This document shows, in pieces, positions 25,253-32,670 of a stretch of DNA of 33,219 nt. The stretch covers positions 1-33,219 of the forward strand of contig JADJVZ010000001.1 in NCBI GenBank assembly GCA_016716635.1, written 5' to 3'. Numbering within the stretch: the stretch's first letter is position 1; every line of letters begins with the position of its first letter. Origin of the DNA: Micropruina sp. (GTDB lineage Bacteria > Actinomycetota > Actinomycetes > Propionibacteriales > Propionibacteriaceae). A program made the position numbers and the translations under genes. The notes beneath the pieces are model-generated. The model had not been told where the DNA came from. It did no database searches and worked only from the letters and a program-made list of their open reading frames with translations.

Positions 25253-26586
25253 ATGCCACAGTCACGGAGATACCTCACCTTGGGCGACCTGCAGGACGAC
25301 GAGACGCTCCAAGCTGTTTTCGAGGCCGCTGCGGAGAGCGTGCGGAGTGGGACTGCCCAGGCGCGACGAGGCGAGCCGACCGGTGCCACCTGCCTTGTGG
25401 GTGGAGACCGGCTGGTGTTGGCATCGGGTGTCCTTGAGTTCGTGCTTCTTCGGGTTCCGGCCGACGAGTTCGACGCGGAGGCGGCCAAAGCCTTCGTCGA
25501 GCAGGCCCGGCAGCTGCTGGGCTGGAACCAGATCAGCTACACCCTTCGCTGCTGGGTGGAGACCCGTCTATGTGAGGGGTGGTTTCACAACGCTGGGACT
25601 CGGTGGCAGAAGGAGTGGGTGCGCAACACGGAGATGGATCCGAGTTCCCTCCCGCCAGCGTTCTTTGATTTCGCCTGCTACGTCGCTCTTGGTGAGCTGA
25701 AGTATGGCCCCAGCTACGCCTTTGTGTCTGCGAACGAGATCTTCGGATGGGTGTCGGCCCTGGGGTCTGATCTCCCGGCTCGGCTCAAGCGGCACGGCTC
25801 AGGGGCGCTGCCGCCAGAACTAGCGAGGTTCCGCACCGACAGTGTCACGGCCACGGCCAATGACGCCTTGGCCGTGATCCGGCTGCGCGTGCTGGAGGAG
25901 TCGAAGGAGGCCTACGGGACCGCCCTCGGGTACCTCATCGAGCTCCTGACCACCACCGAGTTCCCTCGCACGTACGCCATCGAGTTCCGTGGGCCGACGA
26001 AGACCTACCTGCCTATCAAGGGCCTCCCCAAGAAGGGCGTCCACCAGTTCTTCGCGGCGGCCGCGGCGTACCGGGTCTTCGTCCGGCCCTCGAACAGTAC
26101 GCTCGGGCCGCCATGGGTGAGTTCGAGTGGTACCGCAATCTTGAAAACGAGCACTGCGCCATGCCGGGCACCTTCGCGGTCTTCGCCCTCGGCCTGGCTG
26201 ACCCAGCATTCTCACCGCTGGTCCTGGAGTACTTGCGCCTCGTGGACGGCGAGCATCAATCGGTCCACGGGAAGTTCGTCGAGATCTATGTGGCCGAGCA
26301 TGGCTTCACGCCCGAGGCGATCGCCTACCTGGTTGCTTGTGTGAGCAATATTCAGCATCTTCGCCTACCGGCTACCTCCCGGCCGCAGGTGGCAAACCAA
26401 GCAAGCTTGGAGGCGCTCCTTGCCGCGAAGTTGGAGCTGGGTGATGACGGCCTCTTCTCCTACACCCTCTATGCGATCTGGGGGGAGCCAGCTACCCGCG
26501 ACGGGGGCCACGAGGTGACCCGCAAGGCACCTGCGGAGTTGCGACCCTTGTACGAAGCGATTTTCGCCGAGTCGGCAACACCTTGA
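25253..26586 (+). CDS. Large protein of unknown function, possibly DUF6138-like (one frameshift)
   Basis: This encodes about 444 residues when one missing base near 26069-26080 is restored; the frame moves from the segment ending YRVFV to one reading LRPALEQYARAAMGEFEWYR. The two open segments are 25253-26344 and 26113-26586. The N-terminal half is acidic with many aromatic residues (WNQISYTLRCWVETRLC, then FFDFACYVALGELKYG). The C-terminal half has CAMPGTFAVFALGLADP and LVDGEHQSVHGKFVE, which I associate from memory with DUF6138, though not firmly. No signal peptide or membrane helix is seen. ATG 25253 has AGGGGGA upstream. It is followed by a DUF4240 gene 17 bases later, so the two are probably co-transcribed. 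Function is unknown. Confidence 0.65.
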
Positions 26587-26603
26587 GAGAAAGAGAGAAG
26601 GCC

Positions 26604-27125
26604 ATGGATGCCACGCAGTTTTGGCACGTGATCGGCACGTTCGATTGGTCGCAGGAGGGCGACGATGAGGCGGTCATTGCTCCCGCTGTGGCCGCCTTAG
26701 CCGACCGTTCTGAAGAGGAGATCCAGGCGTTCAGTGACCTTCTGGCGGGGTTCCTGTATGCCCTCGACACCCGTGAGCATGCCCGCTACGGCTACTTGGG
26801 TGAGGCCGATCCCGACAACGGCGACGACTACATCTCCGCGGACGCCTTCCTGTACCTGCGCTGCGTCGTGGTCGCGAATGGACGCGAGTTCTACGAGGCC
26901 GTCCTGGCCGATCCGACCCGGATGCCCAAAGGTGATCTGGAATTCGAGTCCCTGCTGTCGGTTGACAGGGAGGCCTACCTCGCCAAAACAGGTGAGGACT
27001 ACGACTACCTCGCCGAGCCGAGTTACGAGAGTTTTAGCAATGCCGAGGGTTGGGCGCCTGCTGGTGGTCGCGCGGGCCGATTCACCGGGGATGACGTTCC
27101 GCCGATGAACCGGCGGCCCCTGTGA
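26604..27125 (+). CDS. DUF4240 domain protein
   Basis: This 173-residue protein has the DUF4240 pattern: DATQFWHVIGTFDW at the N-terminus, PAVAALADRSEEEIQAFSDL near residues 30-50, then FLYALDTREHARYGYLGE. DDYISADAFLYLRCVVVANG and FYEAVLADPTRMP follow near 75-115, and the end is acidic and Gly-rich. It is very acidic and cytoplasmic, with no signal peptide. The family is unknown in function and turns up near other uncharacterised or immunity-like genes. ATG 26604 has AGAGAAGG upstream; the ATG at 26583 has no better ribosome site. It stands 17 bases after the preceding unknown gene. Confidence 0.82.
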   Translation: MDATQFWHVIGTFDWSQEGDDEAVIAPAVAALADRSEEEIQAFSDLLAGFLYALDTREHARYGYLGEADPDNGDDYISADAFLYLRCVVVANGREFYEAVLADPTRMPKGDLEFESLLSVDREAYLAKTGEDYDYLAEPSYESFSNAEGWAPAGGRAGRFTGDDVPPMNRRPL

Positions 27126-27146
27126 CCGAGGTGGCACGATAGGGGC

Positions 27147-27671
27147 GTGATCTCAACGCCCGCGTCCGCGCATCCCGACGAGCGAGTCCTTCTGCACTTG
27201 CGCCAACACGGCATCGTGTTGGTCGTCCCGGGCCTCGCCCTCCTAGGGGTCGGAATTCTGGCCGGTCTTGTCGCCGGGATATTGCCACCGGCCACGCAAC
27301 CGTGGTCGGGCTGGATCCTCGCGATCGCCTCCCTGGTGGCAATCCTCGGCTGGAGCGTTGTCCCGTTCTTGAACTGGCTCACCACCACCTACACGATCAC
27401 CGAGCATCGAGTGATGTCGCGGACGGGTATTTTGACCCGCTCCGGTCATGACCTGCCGCTGGCGCGGATCAGCGACGTGGCTTATCGCTCGAGCATCATC
27501 GATCGCATGTTCGGCAGCGGTGTCCTGATGTTGACCACTGCCGCTGAGGATCCCGTGGTGGTGCGCCACGTCCCGCAAATCGAGGGTGTCTACATGACCA
27601 TCAACGGCCTGTTGTTCCCGCAGCAACCGCCCGGTCGGGCAGCGTCCTCCCCACCTCCACCCACCCCGTGA
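27147..27671 (+). CDS. PH-domain (bPH2/YdbS-like) membrane protein
   Basis: This 174-residue protein has two transmembrane helices (about 23-45 and 54-76: IVLVVPGLALLGVGILAGLV, then WILAIASLVAILGWSVVPFL). A bacterial PH domain (PF03703 type) follows, with TTYTITEHRVMSRTGILTR and ARISDVAYRSSIIDRMFGSG, the usual strand-turn signature. A Pro-rich tail ends the protein. Function is unknown; such proteins are common in Actinobacteria next to gtrA and the pur genes. GTG 27147 is the likely start. Its stop overlaps the GTG of the GtrA gene by four bases, so they are coupled. Confidence 0.88.
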   Translation: MISTPASAHPDERVLLHLRQHGIVLVVPGLALLGVGILAGLVAGILPPATQPWSGWILAIASLVAILGWSVVPFLNWLTTTYTITEHRVMSRTGILTRSGHDLPLARISDVAYRSSIIDRMFGSGVLMLTTAAEDPVVVRHVPQIEGVYMTINGLLFPQQPPGRAASSPPPPTP

Positions 27672-28087
27672 GTTCGCTGCGCACGCAACTCACGCGCTTC
27701 ATCGGGGTCGGAGTCGTCTCGGCCGGGGTCGATTTCGCTCTTTTGGCGCTGCTCATGCGGCTGGGGTTGGGGTACATGCAGGCGAAGGCGCTGTCGTTCG
27801 TGGCCGGCACGACGACGGCGTACCTGTTGAATCGGCGCTGGACCTTCACCGCCGCTGGTTCGCGCAAGAAATTCGCCTCCGTGCTGCTGTTGTACGGGCT
27901 CACCTTCGTGCTTCAGGTGGGCCTGTTCAGCCTGCTCTACCCGCGCCTGGTGGAGGCGGGGCTCGGCGCCCCCCTGGCTTCGTTCGTCAACGGGGCGCAG
28001 ATCGTTGGTTTCGTCATCGCCCAGGGCACCGCGACCGCGGTGAACTTTGTGGTCCAGCGCCGGTGGATCTTCGCCGACGCGGCGTGA
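27668..28087 (+). CDS. GtrA-family membrane protein
   Basis: This 139-residue protein has four transmembrane helices. GtrA-like proteins are thought to flip lipid-linked sugars or to help polysaccharide modification. The family shows the signature KALSFVAGTTTAYLLNRRWT near residues 39-58, repeated in the second half as TATAVNFVVQRRWIF. The N-terminus TRFIGVGVVSAGVDFALLAL is the first helix. GTG 27668 overlaps the stop of the PH-domain gene. The S51 peptidase gene converges ten bases downstream. Confidence 0.9.
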   Translation: MSSLRTQLTRFIGVGVVSAGVDFALLALLMRLGLGYMQAKALSFVAGTTTAYLLNRRWTFTAAGSRKKFASVLLLYGLTFVLQVGLFSLLYPRLVEAGLGAPLASFVNGAQIVGFVIAQGTATAVNFVVQRRWIFADAA

Positions 28088-28097
28088 GAGGCCCGTC

Positions 28098-28812
28098 CTA
28101 AAGGACGGTCATCTGCTGCGGCTCGACCAGCACGCCGGAGGCGGTCGGCAGGTCGGACGGCATCACCCGGTACACCAACTGCCCCGGGTGTTCGGCCACG
28201 AAGTTCCGGGGAACGCCGTCGACGTAGTGCACGCCGGCGCCATCATCGCAGCCGTACCCACCGGTCAGGGCGCCCGTGGCAACCGCGTCGGTGTAGGCCG
28301 GAGCGCGCCCCTCGCGATCCATGTGCGCACAGAACGATCCGGGCACTAAGCCAAGGCCACCACGCCAGGGACGGTAGTCGCCGAAGGAGTCGGTGATGCA
28401 GCCGTGGTACCAAGCGCCCGCACCGGCGGAGATGCCGCACAGCACGACGTCCCCCGGCCTCATATCGGCGCTTGATGGCCTTGCCGACCTTGTGGGCGTC
28501 CCAGAGGGCCAGCAGGTTCACGGTGTGACCCGCGCCGACGAGGATCACATCGGCGTCTGCGAGGCGGGCGACCGCCCGGGTGGTGTCACCTTCCCACAGG
28601 GTCAGCACCGAGGCGCGGACACCCAGAGTGCCGTAGGCCGTCAGGAAGGACTTGATGTAGGCGGGATCGTCCGCCGAGGCCGTCGGCGCGAACGCCACCT
28701 GCGGGCTCGACTTGCCCGAAAGCTCGAGCAGGTAGCGATCCAGATTGGTGGGGGCCTTGAACTCGGACATCGAGAAGCCGCCGCCACCCATGGCGACGAT
28801 GTGCTTGGTCAT
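28098..28812 (-). CDS. Peptidase S51 (peptidase E-like) family protein (one frameshift)
   Basis: This encodes about 237 residues once an extra C in the run 28451-28455 (plus strand) is removed, which restores RYEAGDVVLCGISAGAGAWY across the break. Motifs of peptidase family S51: IVAMGGGGFS at the N-terminus, FAPTASADDPAYIKSF near 40-55, VILVGAGHTVNLLALWD near 88-105 and the nucleophile Ser in GISAGAGAW. The family includes alpha-aspartyl dipeptidase and related type 1 glutamine amidotransferase-fold enzymes; substrate is unknown. ATG 28812 is preceded at the leaderless distance by CAAGAT. It lies on the minus strand between gtrA and purE, where many actinobacteria carry purK. Confidence 0.85.
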
Positions 28813-28818
28813 GGCGCC

Positions 28819-28824
28819 ATCTTG
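28819..28824 (-). promoter_or_regulatory. -10-like box (CAAGAT) for the S51 peptidase gene
   Basis: CAAGAT on the minus strand keeps the A and final T of TANNNT and is followed by six bases (GGCGCC) and ATG 28812. No Shine-Dalgarno is visible. This is a weak candidate. Confidence 0.3.
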
Positions 28825-28936
28825 GCACGACCTGGGGGCCTCGGCTGCCCATGCGTCCTGTGGCGGATTGGTAGGGTCTGCGTGTCCTCACAATCGGCGC
28901 CCCTCCGGGCTGCCACCACGCACGACAGGAGCGGCG

Positions 28937-29431
28937 ATGGCCGAGCAGGTACAGGTCGGGATCATCATGGGATCCGATTCGGATTGGCCCATCATGGAGG
29001 CTGCCGCGATCGCGCTGAAAGAGTTCGGCATCGGCTACGAAGCGGACGTGTTGTCGGCGCATCGCATGCCCGACGACACCTTGGCCTGGGGGAAGGCCGC
29101 CCACACCCGTGGGATCAACGTCATCATCGCCGGCGCCGGCGGCGCGGCCCACCTGCCCGGGGTCCTGGCGGCGGTGACCCCGCTGCCGGTCATCGGCGTG
29201 CCCGTGCCCCTGAAATACCTCGACGGCATGGATTCGTTGTTGTCGATCGTCCAAATGCCAGCCGGCATCCCGGTGGCGACGGTCGGCATCGGGAATGCCC
29301 GCAACGCGGGGCTGCTCGCCGTACGCATCCTGGCGGCCAGAGATGAGGCCCTGCAGGCTCGGATCATCGAGTTCCAGGCCGCGATGCGCGAGACCGTCCT
29401 GGCCAAGGGGGCGGCTGTCCGCGGTCGTTGA
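28937..29431 (+). CDS. purE: N5-carboxyaminoimidazole ribonucleotide mutase
   Basis: This 164-residue enzyme of purine synthesis converts N5-CAIR to CAIR. Class I PurE motifs are VGIIMGSDSDWPIMEAA near residues 7-23, VLSAHRMPDD near 38-47 with the catalytic His, and IAGAGGAAHLPGVLA near 64-78. The end IEFQAAMRETVLAKG is the usual C-terminal helix. ATG 28937 has AGGAG eight bases upstream, and a TAGGGT box at 28872-28877 could serve as -10. Longer reading frames begin inside the divergent peptidase gene and are rejected. The partner gene purK, which makes N5-CAIR, is not next to it. Confidence 0.95.
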   Translation: MAEQVQVGIIMGSDSDWPIMEAAAIALKEFGIGYEADVLSAHRMPDDTLAWGKAAHTRGINVIIAGAGGAAHLPGVLAAVTPLPVIGVPVPLKYLDGMDSLLSIVQMPAGIPVATVGIGNARNAGLLAVRILAARDEALQARIIEFQAAMRETVLAKGAAVRGR

Positions 29432-29556
29432 TCGCATGATGGGCCTGCTACCGCGGTCTCCATTGCCCCTCATCGGCGTGCCGTGAGCCGGACGCCCTGA
29501 TGTGCTCGCTCATACTGTGAAGGACCGACGCCTCAAACCGTAAGGACTCCGCCGCC

Positions 29557-31087
29557 GTGGCAGCGCCAACGCCCCCACCTGCAGACATCGCCCAAGTGCG
29601 CGGTGACAGGATCTCGCTGCGGCGTGCCTTGACTCTACTGGGGATGACCCTGCTTGTGCCCGGCTCCGCGCAAGTAGCCGCGGGCAACCGTGGCCTCGGA
29701 CGTTTCGCGATGCGGGTCTGGCTCGGGGTCATTGCGCTAGTGCTGGTCGTCGCCGCGGTATTCCTGATCAACCGCAACTGGGCGATCGGGCTGTACGCCA
29801 ACGCGGTCACCCCGTGGATCGTCGCCCTGGCCTTCTTGATGTTGGGAATCGGCTGGATCTTCCTCCTCGTCGACGCGTGGCGCCTGGGCCAACCACGTGC
29901 CCTCGCGACCGGGCACCGGGTGTTCGTCTCCGGGCTGGCACTTCTCCTGGCCGTGGTGATGGGCTTCACGTCCTGGCAAGCCTTCGGGATCTTCCGTAGC
30001 CAAGCCGACCTCTTTGGCCACGTCTTCGCGGGCGGTGGGAACACCACCGTCACCGGCGGACGGATCAACATCTTGCTGCTGGGCGGTGACGCGGGCGCCG
30101 GACGCGACGGCTTGCGGCCCGACTCCATGACGGTGGCCAGCGTCGACGCCACCACCGGTCGTACCGTGCTCATTAGCTTGGAACGCAACCTGCAGGGTGC
30201 ACCGATCCCGGAGGGCAACCCGCTGCGAGCCAAATACCCCAACGGGTTCCGGTGCGCGGAGCAGGCCTGCATGCTCAATGGCCTCTACACCGAGGCCAAC
30301 GACAACAAGAAACTGTTCCCCGGCGACCCCAATCCGGGCCTGACCACGACCCGGGCCGTCATCCAGAACATCACCGGCCTGCAGATCAACTACTACGCCT
30401 TGGTCGACATGGAGGGCTTCCGCGAGCTCATCGACGCCCTGGGTGGGATCTACCTCGACATTCCCTACAACGTGCCCCTTGGGGACGAAAACACCCCGCT
30501 CTCCGAAGATGCCGTACTTGGACGCAGGCCAGCACGTGCACCTGGACGGTGACCTGACGTTGCGGTTCGTTCGCACCCGCGTGCAATCGACGGACTACAG
30601 CCGGATGATCCGCCAGAAGTGCGTGATGAGCGCCATGCTCAAGCAACTCAGCCCCACCAACGTGCTGAGCAAGTTCCAGGAGATCGTCCAGGCCGGCAAG
30701 GACATCGTCGAGACCGACGTTCCGTCCAGCCAGATTGGCACGCTCATCGACCTGGCGAGCAAGGCCAAGAATCTGCCGATCGCCAGCACCGCCATCAGCC
30801 CGCCGCTGGTGCCCGACACCGTGAACCCAGACTGGGCGAAGATCAAGGTGATCGTGGCCGACTCGATCACCGCGTCGCAGAAGCTCGATCAGGCGGACGC
30901 CAGCTCAGCAGCGGCCACCCCGACCACCTCCGCCACGCCGAGCAAGGCCAGCACTGCGAAGCCAAGCACCGCCAAGGCGAGTGCGTCGGCTTCGACCAAG
31001 ACGACCAAGGCCACGGCCACGGCCACCAGCTCGGCCTATCAGGCGGGCCAGACCGACAACCTCGATCAGGTCTGCGGCGTCTCCTGA
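29557..31087 (+). CDS. LytR-CpsA-Psr (LCP) family protein (one frameshift)
   Basis: This encodes about 509 residues when one extra base near 30494-30520 is removed; the open segments are 29557-30552 and 30443-31087. Three to four N-terminal hydrophobic helices (about 20-145) precede the extracellular LCP domain. That domain has GRINILLLGGDAGAGRDGLRPDSM near residues 168-191 and SLERNLQGAPIP, where most family members have SIPRDL. MEGFRELIDALGGIYLDIP and HLDGDLTLRFVRTR (the arginine-rich motif) follow. The C-terminal tail is Ser/Thr/Ala/Lys-rich (about 450-500). LCP enzymes attach teichoic acids, arabinogalactan or other glycopolymers to peptidoglycan. GTG 29557 follows TAAGGA; the CATACT box at 29511 may be the -10. 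Confidence 0.87.
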
Positions 31088-31103
31088 CCGGAGTCTCGCG
31101 GGT

Positions 31104-31946
31104 TCAGGCCAGTTGGCCGGAACCCATGATGTCCCACACCGACTGCCCGATGGCGCTGGTGAGGTCGCGGCCGGTCGCGAAGTCGGGCACTCGGCTCATG
31201 ATCGTCAAGACGTAGTCGCGGGTGCGTCCCTGAACGTGCCCTATGGAGTTCACCGCCCACTGCTTATCGCTGGAGCTGAACAGCACCCACCCGTTCTTCA
31301 TCTCCACGTTGACGTCGGGGGGCGCTGGGAACGCCGACGCCCCATCGCTGGTCAGCCTGGACGGCGTCCATCAGCCCCAGAGCCAGCCGCGGTCGTCGTT
31401 GTCGATGGCGGGGAGCCCGACACGATCTTCTCGAGCAGCAGCCGCTGGTCGAGGGGGGTCCACGTCCAGGACCAGAAATCCTTGCTTGGGTCCCGCTTGG
31501 TGTTGGCCATGCCGAGATCTTTGGCGAGCTTCGCGTAGGCATCCGGGCCGCCGGCGTAGGCCCACAGCGCGTCAGCGGCGTCGTTGTTGCTGTTCTCGAT
31601 CGCCTTGGTGGCCAGCGCCCGATTCTCGATCGACAGCGTGCCACCGTCCTGGCGAGCCTTGCGCAGCGCCATCAACACGATCGTGACCTTGGCCATCGAC
31701 GCGCTTTGCGAGCTGCAGCTGCCGTTGAAGTCGTACGTCGTGTTCGAGCGGCGATCCCGGAGGGCCATCCCCAACTGGGGACGATCCCCCGGAATAGGTC
31801 GCCATCACCGCGTCGAGCTGGGCCCGTACGGCGCCACTCGGCGAGGGGGCGAGCGGGACGTTGGTCTTCGAGCACGCGGACAACAGGGTGCCTGCACCCA
31901 GCGTGGCCGCCCCGAGTAGTAGCCCGCGACGCGTGAGATCCGACAT
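31104..31946 (-). CDS. Beta-lactamase-like serine hydrolase lipoprotein (three frameshifts)
   Basis: This encodes about 280 residues after correction of three one-base errors, all in G/C runs: one extra base in 31769-31772, one missing near 31415-31418 and one extra in 31317-31322. The N-terminus LTRRGLLLGAATLGAGTLLS followed by AC is a twin-arginine lipoprotein signal. Next come SASMAKVTIVLM (Ser-x-x-Lys of the penicillin-binding/beta-lactamase fold), ENSNNDAADALW (the SxN motif), and MKNGWVLFSSSDKQWAVNS, where the KTG box is replaced by KNG. This is the beta-lactamase enzyme family (PF13354-like). The natural substrate may be a peptidoglycan precursor rather than a drug. The TAGTTT box at 31974-31979 leaves a leader of about 20 bases, and AGGAGG stands close to ATG 31946. 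It is convergent with the LCP gene. Confidence 0.75.
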
Positions 31947-31973
31947 GTCCCTCCTGAACATTTGCTCGACTCG

Positions 31974-31979
31974 AAACTA
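31974..31979 (-). promoter_or_regulatory. -10 box (TAGTTT) for the serine hydrolase gene
   Basis: TAGTTT on the minus strand lies about 28 bases upstream of ATG 31946, overlapping the stop of the TIGR03089-type gene. The leader would hold AGGAGG. The -35 region is not clear. Confidence 0.35.
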
Positions 31980-32669
31980 CCGCAGCGACCCAGCGGCCCC
32001 GGGAGCACGGCCCGTTCTGAGGCGGCGATCCGCGCGGAGTTCGTCCGCGTCGGCAGGCCCTTCGACCAGGACGGTCGAGCCGCCGCCCAGTAACGGACCG
32101 GCGAGGGGCGGTAGCGAAAGGTCGTCCACGGGTCCGACGGACGCACAAGCACCCGCCAGGCTTCGGGGGTGTAGCGGCGATCTCCGCGTGGTGAGTCTCC
32201 GGTCGGCGTCGCTCCAGGCGAGGGCTCGGGGATCAGGTTGGACGCTCTGGCAGGCGTCGGGTTCGGCCAGTGCCAACTGGGTGAAATCGTCCACCCCGGG
32301 CGGCAGCCCGCGCAGCGATAGCCCCAGCGGATGCAGGGAGCAGGCGATCGTTGGAAGCCCGGCTACCGGCGCGGAGGAGCCGGGTCCGATCACCACGAGA
32401 GCGGCCTCGCCGACCTCCGTCCGAGGCGCCACCAGCACCTGACACCCGCGCTGCCAGGCGGCGATCGGCCAGATCAGCCCCATCCAGTGGCCGGGGCGCT
32501 CGTCCAACACGGGCAGCGCGATCGTCGTGCCCGGGTCGACGTCGAGGCTCTCCAGCAGGTTGGTGGTCTTGTCGACCCAGTTAGCGAACGTGATCGCCGA
32601 CAGTTCGGTACGGGCCCCCGTGGCCAGGTCGTAGTGCGTCACCAAGGGCGCGGAACCGCGGCGTGTCAT
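31977..32669 (-). CDS. TIGR03089-type protein (acyl-CoA-synthetase-like N-terminal fragment)
   Basis: This encodes a protein of about 230 residues. The pattern LVTHYDLATGARTELSAITF, then ANWVDKTTNLLESL and LPVLDERPGHWMGLIWPIAAW, matches the actinobacterial family TIGR03089. These look like the start of an AMP-binding (acyl-CoA synthetase) protein but are far too short to be complete enzymes. The end (LAGPLLGGGSTVLVEGPADA) also fits. Function is unknown. In many Actinobacteria this gene is next to an LCP gene, as here. ATG 32669 lacks a ribosome site, and only about ten residues precede the usual LVTHYD strand, so the true start may be lost at the junction with the multicopper oxidase fragment. 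Confidence 0.7.
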   Translation of the reverse strand: MTRRGSAPLVTHYDLATGARTELSAITFANWVDKTTNLLESLDVDPGTTIALPVLDERPGHWMGLIWPIAAWQRGCQVLVAPRTEVGEAALVVIGPGSSAPVAGLPTIACSLHPLGLSLRGLPPGVDDFTQLALAEPDACQSVQPDPRALAWSDADRRLTTRRSPLHPRSLAGACASVGPVDDLSLPPLAGPLLGGGSTVLVEGPADADELRADRRLRTGRAPGAAGSLR

Positions 32670-32670
32670 T

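Noticed and set aside
25076..26344. Start of the large unknown protein at 25076
   Set aside because: The added N-terminus is Arg/Ser-rich out-of-frame shadow of the small ORF. ATG 25253 has a clear AGGGGGA.
29432..29556. tRNA or small RNA between purE and the LCP gene
   Set aside because: No cloverleaf or strong hairpin was found by eye. Only weak inverted repeats and a possible -10 box at 29511 are present.
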